In this document: piece by piece, positions 5,206 to 5,685 of the stretch
Layout of the letters: each line of letters begins with the position of its first letter
How positions within the stretch are numbered: position 1 is the first letter of the stretch
NCBI GenBank assembly: GCA_028291305.1
Contig: JAQGII010000252.1
Coordinates: 1 to 5,685, forward strand
DNA length: 5,685 nt
Direction of reading: 5' to 3'
Source of the DNA: Caulobacteraceae bacterium
GTDB lineage: Bacteria > Pseudomonadota > Alphaproteobacteria > Caulobacterales > Caulobacteraceae
Program-made: the position numbers and the translations under genes
The notes under the pieces: model-generated
What the model was told of the DNA's origin: nothing
Seen by the model: only the letters and a program-made list of their open reading frames with translations
The model's database searches: none

Positions 5206-5685
5206 GGCCGGTAGACCAGGGAGATCATCGCCGTGCGCCCGGCGCCCGGCACGGCGCGGCCGCCGTCGGACGGGATCAGGGCGTCGTAGTACCGGGCGTC
5301 CAGCAGGTTGAACACGTTCAGGCGCAGGTCGTAGCGCGGCCGCCGCCAGGCGAGGGTGGCGTCGACGCGGGCGTAGGCGGGGACCTGCACCGTATCGAGG
5401 TTGGTCAGGTAGCGCCGCGACAGGTAGGCGGCGCCGCCGCCGATCTCCAGGTGATGGCCGACCTCGTAGGTGGTCCACAGGGTGGCGCTGTCCCTGGGCG
5501 TGTTCAGCGGCGTCTTGCCCTGGGTCCCGGGGGCGATGGCCGCGACGATGCGGGCGTCCAGCCTGGTGTAGCCGCCGTAGACCCGCCAGCCGCGCGCCAG
5601 CCGGCCCGCCGCGCCCAGCCGGAAACCCTCGGTCCGCACGGTCCCGTCGGGGCTGTAGGTGTTGTCGGCGTTCTGCGAACGGGAG
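5202..5685 (-). CDS. TonB-dependent siderophore receptor, C-terminal part (partial)
   Basis: Only the last 160 residues are in the window; the plug domain, signal peptide and TonB box lie beyond the right edge. What is present is the end of an outer-membrane beta-barrel with alternating strands and turns. GFRLGAAGRLARGWRVYGGYTRLDARI and KTPLNTPRDSATLWTTYEV are followed by LEIGGGAAYLSRRY, VPAYARVDATLAWRRPRYDLRLNVFNLLDARYYDAL and the final strand GRTAMISLVYRP. The NTPRDSATLWTTYE and LNVFNLLDARYY blocks are typical of siderophore receptors of the FhuA/Fiu/PiuA kind. The barrel ends Tyr-Arg-Pro rather than in a bare aromatic residue, a small departure from the usual C-terminus. The stop overlaps the start of the dioxygenase gene by 4 bp, which points to an iron-uptake operon. 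Fur control is likely from the family, but no promoter is visible here. The ligand is probably a catecholate-type ferric siderophore, judged only from the PiuC-like partner. Confidence 0.92.
   Translation of the reverse strand, partial: SRSQNADNTYSPDGTVRTEGFRLGAAGRLARGWRVYGGYTRLDARIVAAIAPGTQGKTPLNTPRDSATLWTTYEVGHHLEIGGGAAYLSRRYLTNLDTVQVPAYARVDATLAWRRPRYDLRLNVFNLLDARYYDALIPSDGGRAVPGAGRTAMISLVYRP

Noticed and set aside
5206..5478. N-terminal extension of the dioxygenase by 91 residues
   Set aside because: The extra residues are Arg/Pro/Ala-rich and lie over the receptor C-terminus in another frame. Starting at 5205 gives 228 residues, the family length, with the iron ligands at their usual positions.

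Overview
The window is GC-rich DNA with strong G/C at third codon positions. It looks like an alphaproteobacterium of the Caulobacterales (Caulobacter/Phenylobacterium-like). The reasons are the gene families present, a twin-palindrome intergenic repeat of a kind common in alphaproteobacteria, and a perfect TTAA-N7-TTAA box matching the consensus of the cell-cycle regulator CtrA. The assignment is an inference from sequence reading; no database search was possible.

Layout, left to right. (1) 1-639 (+): the 3' part of a gene for a secreted CHAP-domain (Cys/His) amidase/peptidase-like protein; its start lies just outside the window. (2) 640-827: a gene-free stretch holding two adjacent 52-bp imperfect palindromes (649-700 and 712-763), a RIME/BIME-like mosaic repeat. 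(3) 828-1379 (+): a small membrane-anchored, helical, TPR-like protein of unknown function, with a 10-bp hairpin at its stop codon. (4) 1380-1479: an AT-richer intergenic region with the CtrA-type box at 1405-1419. (5) 1480-4480 (+): three closely spaced genes that look like one surface-glycan operon. They encode an ExoY/PssY-type polyprenyl-phosphate sugar-1-phosphate transferase, a five-TM alkaline-phosphatase-superfamily (sulfatase-like, phosphoglycerol/phosphoethanolamine-transferase-like) enzyme, and an FkbM-family methyltransferase. (6) 4519-5685 (-): a convergent iron-uptake pair made of a TonB-dependent receptor (3' part only) and a PiuC/YbiX-type Fe(II)/2-oxoglutarate dioxygenase, joined by an ATGA overlap.

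How the genes may work together (inference). In the + strand cluster, the sugar transferase would load the first sugar on undecaprenyl phosphate at the inner face of the cytoplasmic membrane. The FkbM enzyme would methylate the glycan in the cytoplasm. The sulfatase-like protein would act on the exported glycan, or on another envelope substrate, on the periplasmic side. The CtrA-type box upstream suggests that this cassette may be switched on at a particular cell-cycle stage, as fits a polarly developing bacterium. The minus-strand pair is a separate unit for ferric-siderophore/catecholate iron uptake. Its promoter, and any Fur box, would lie beyond the right edge.
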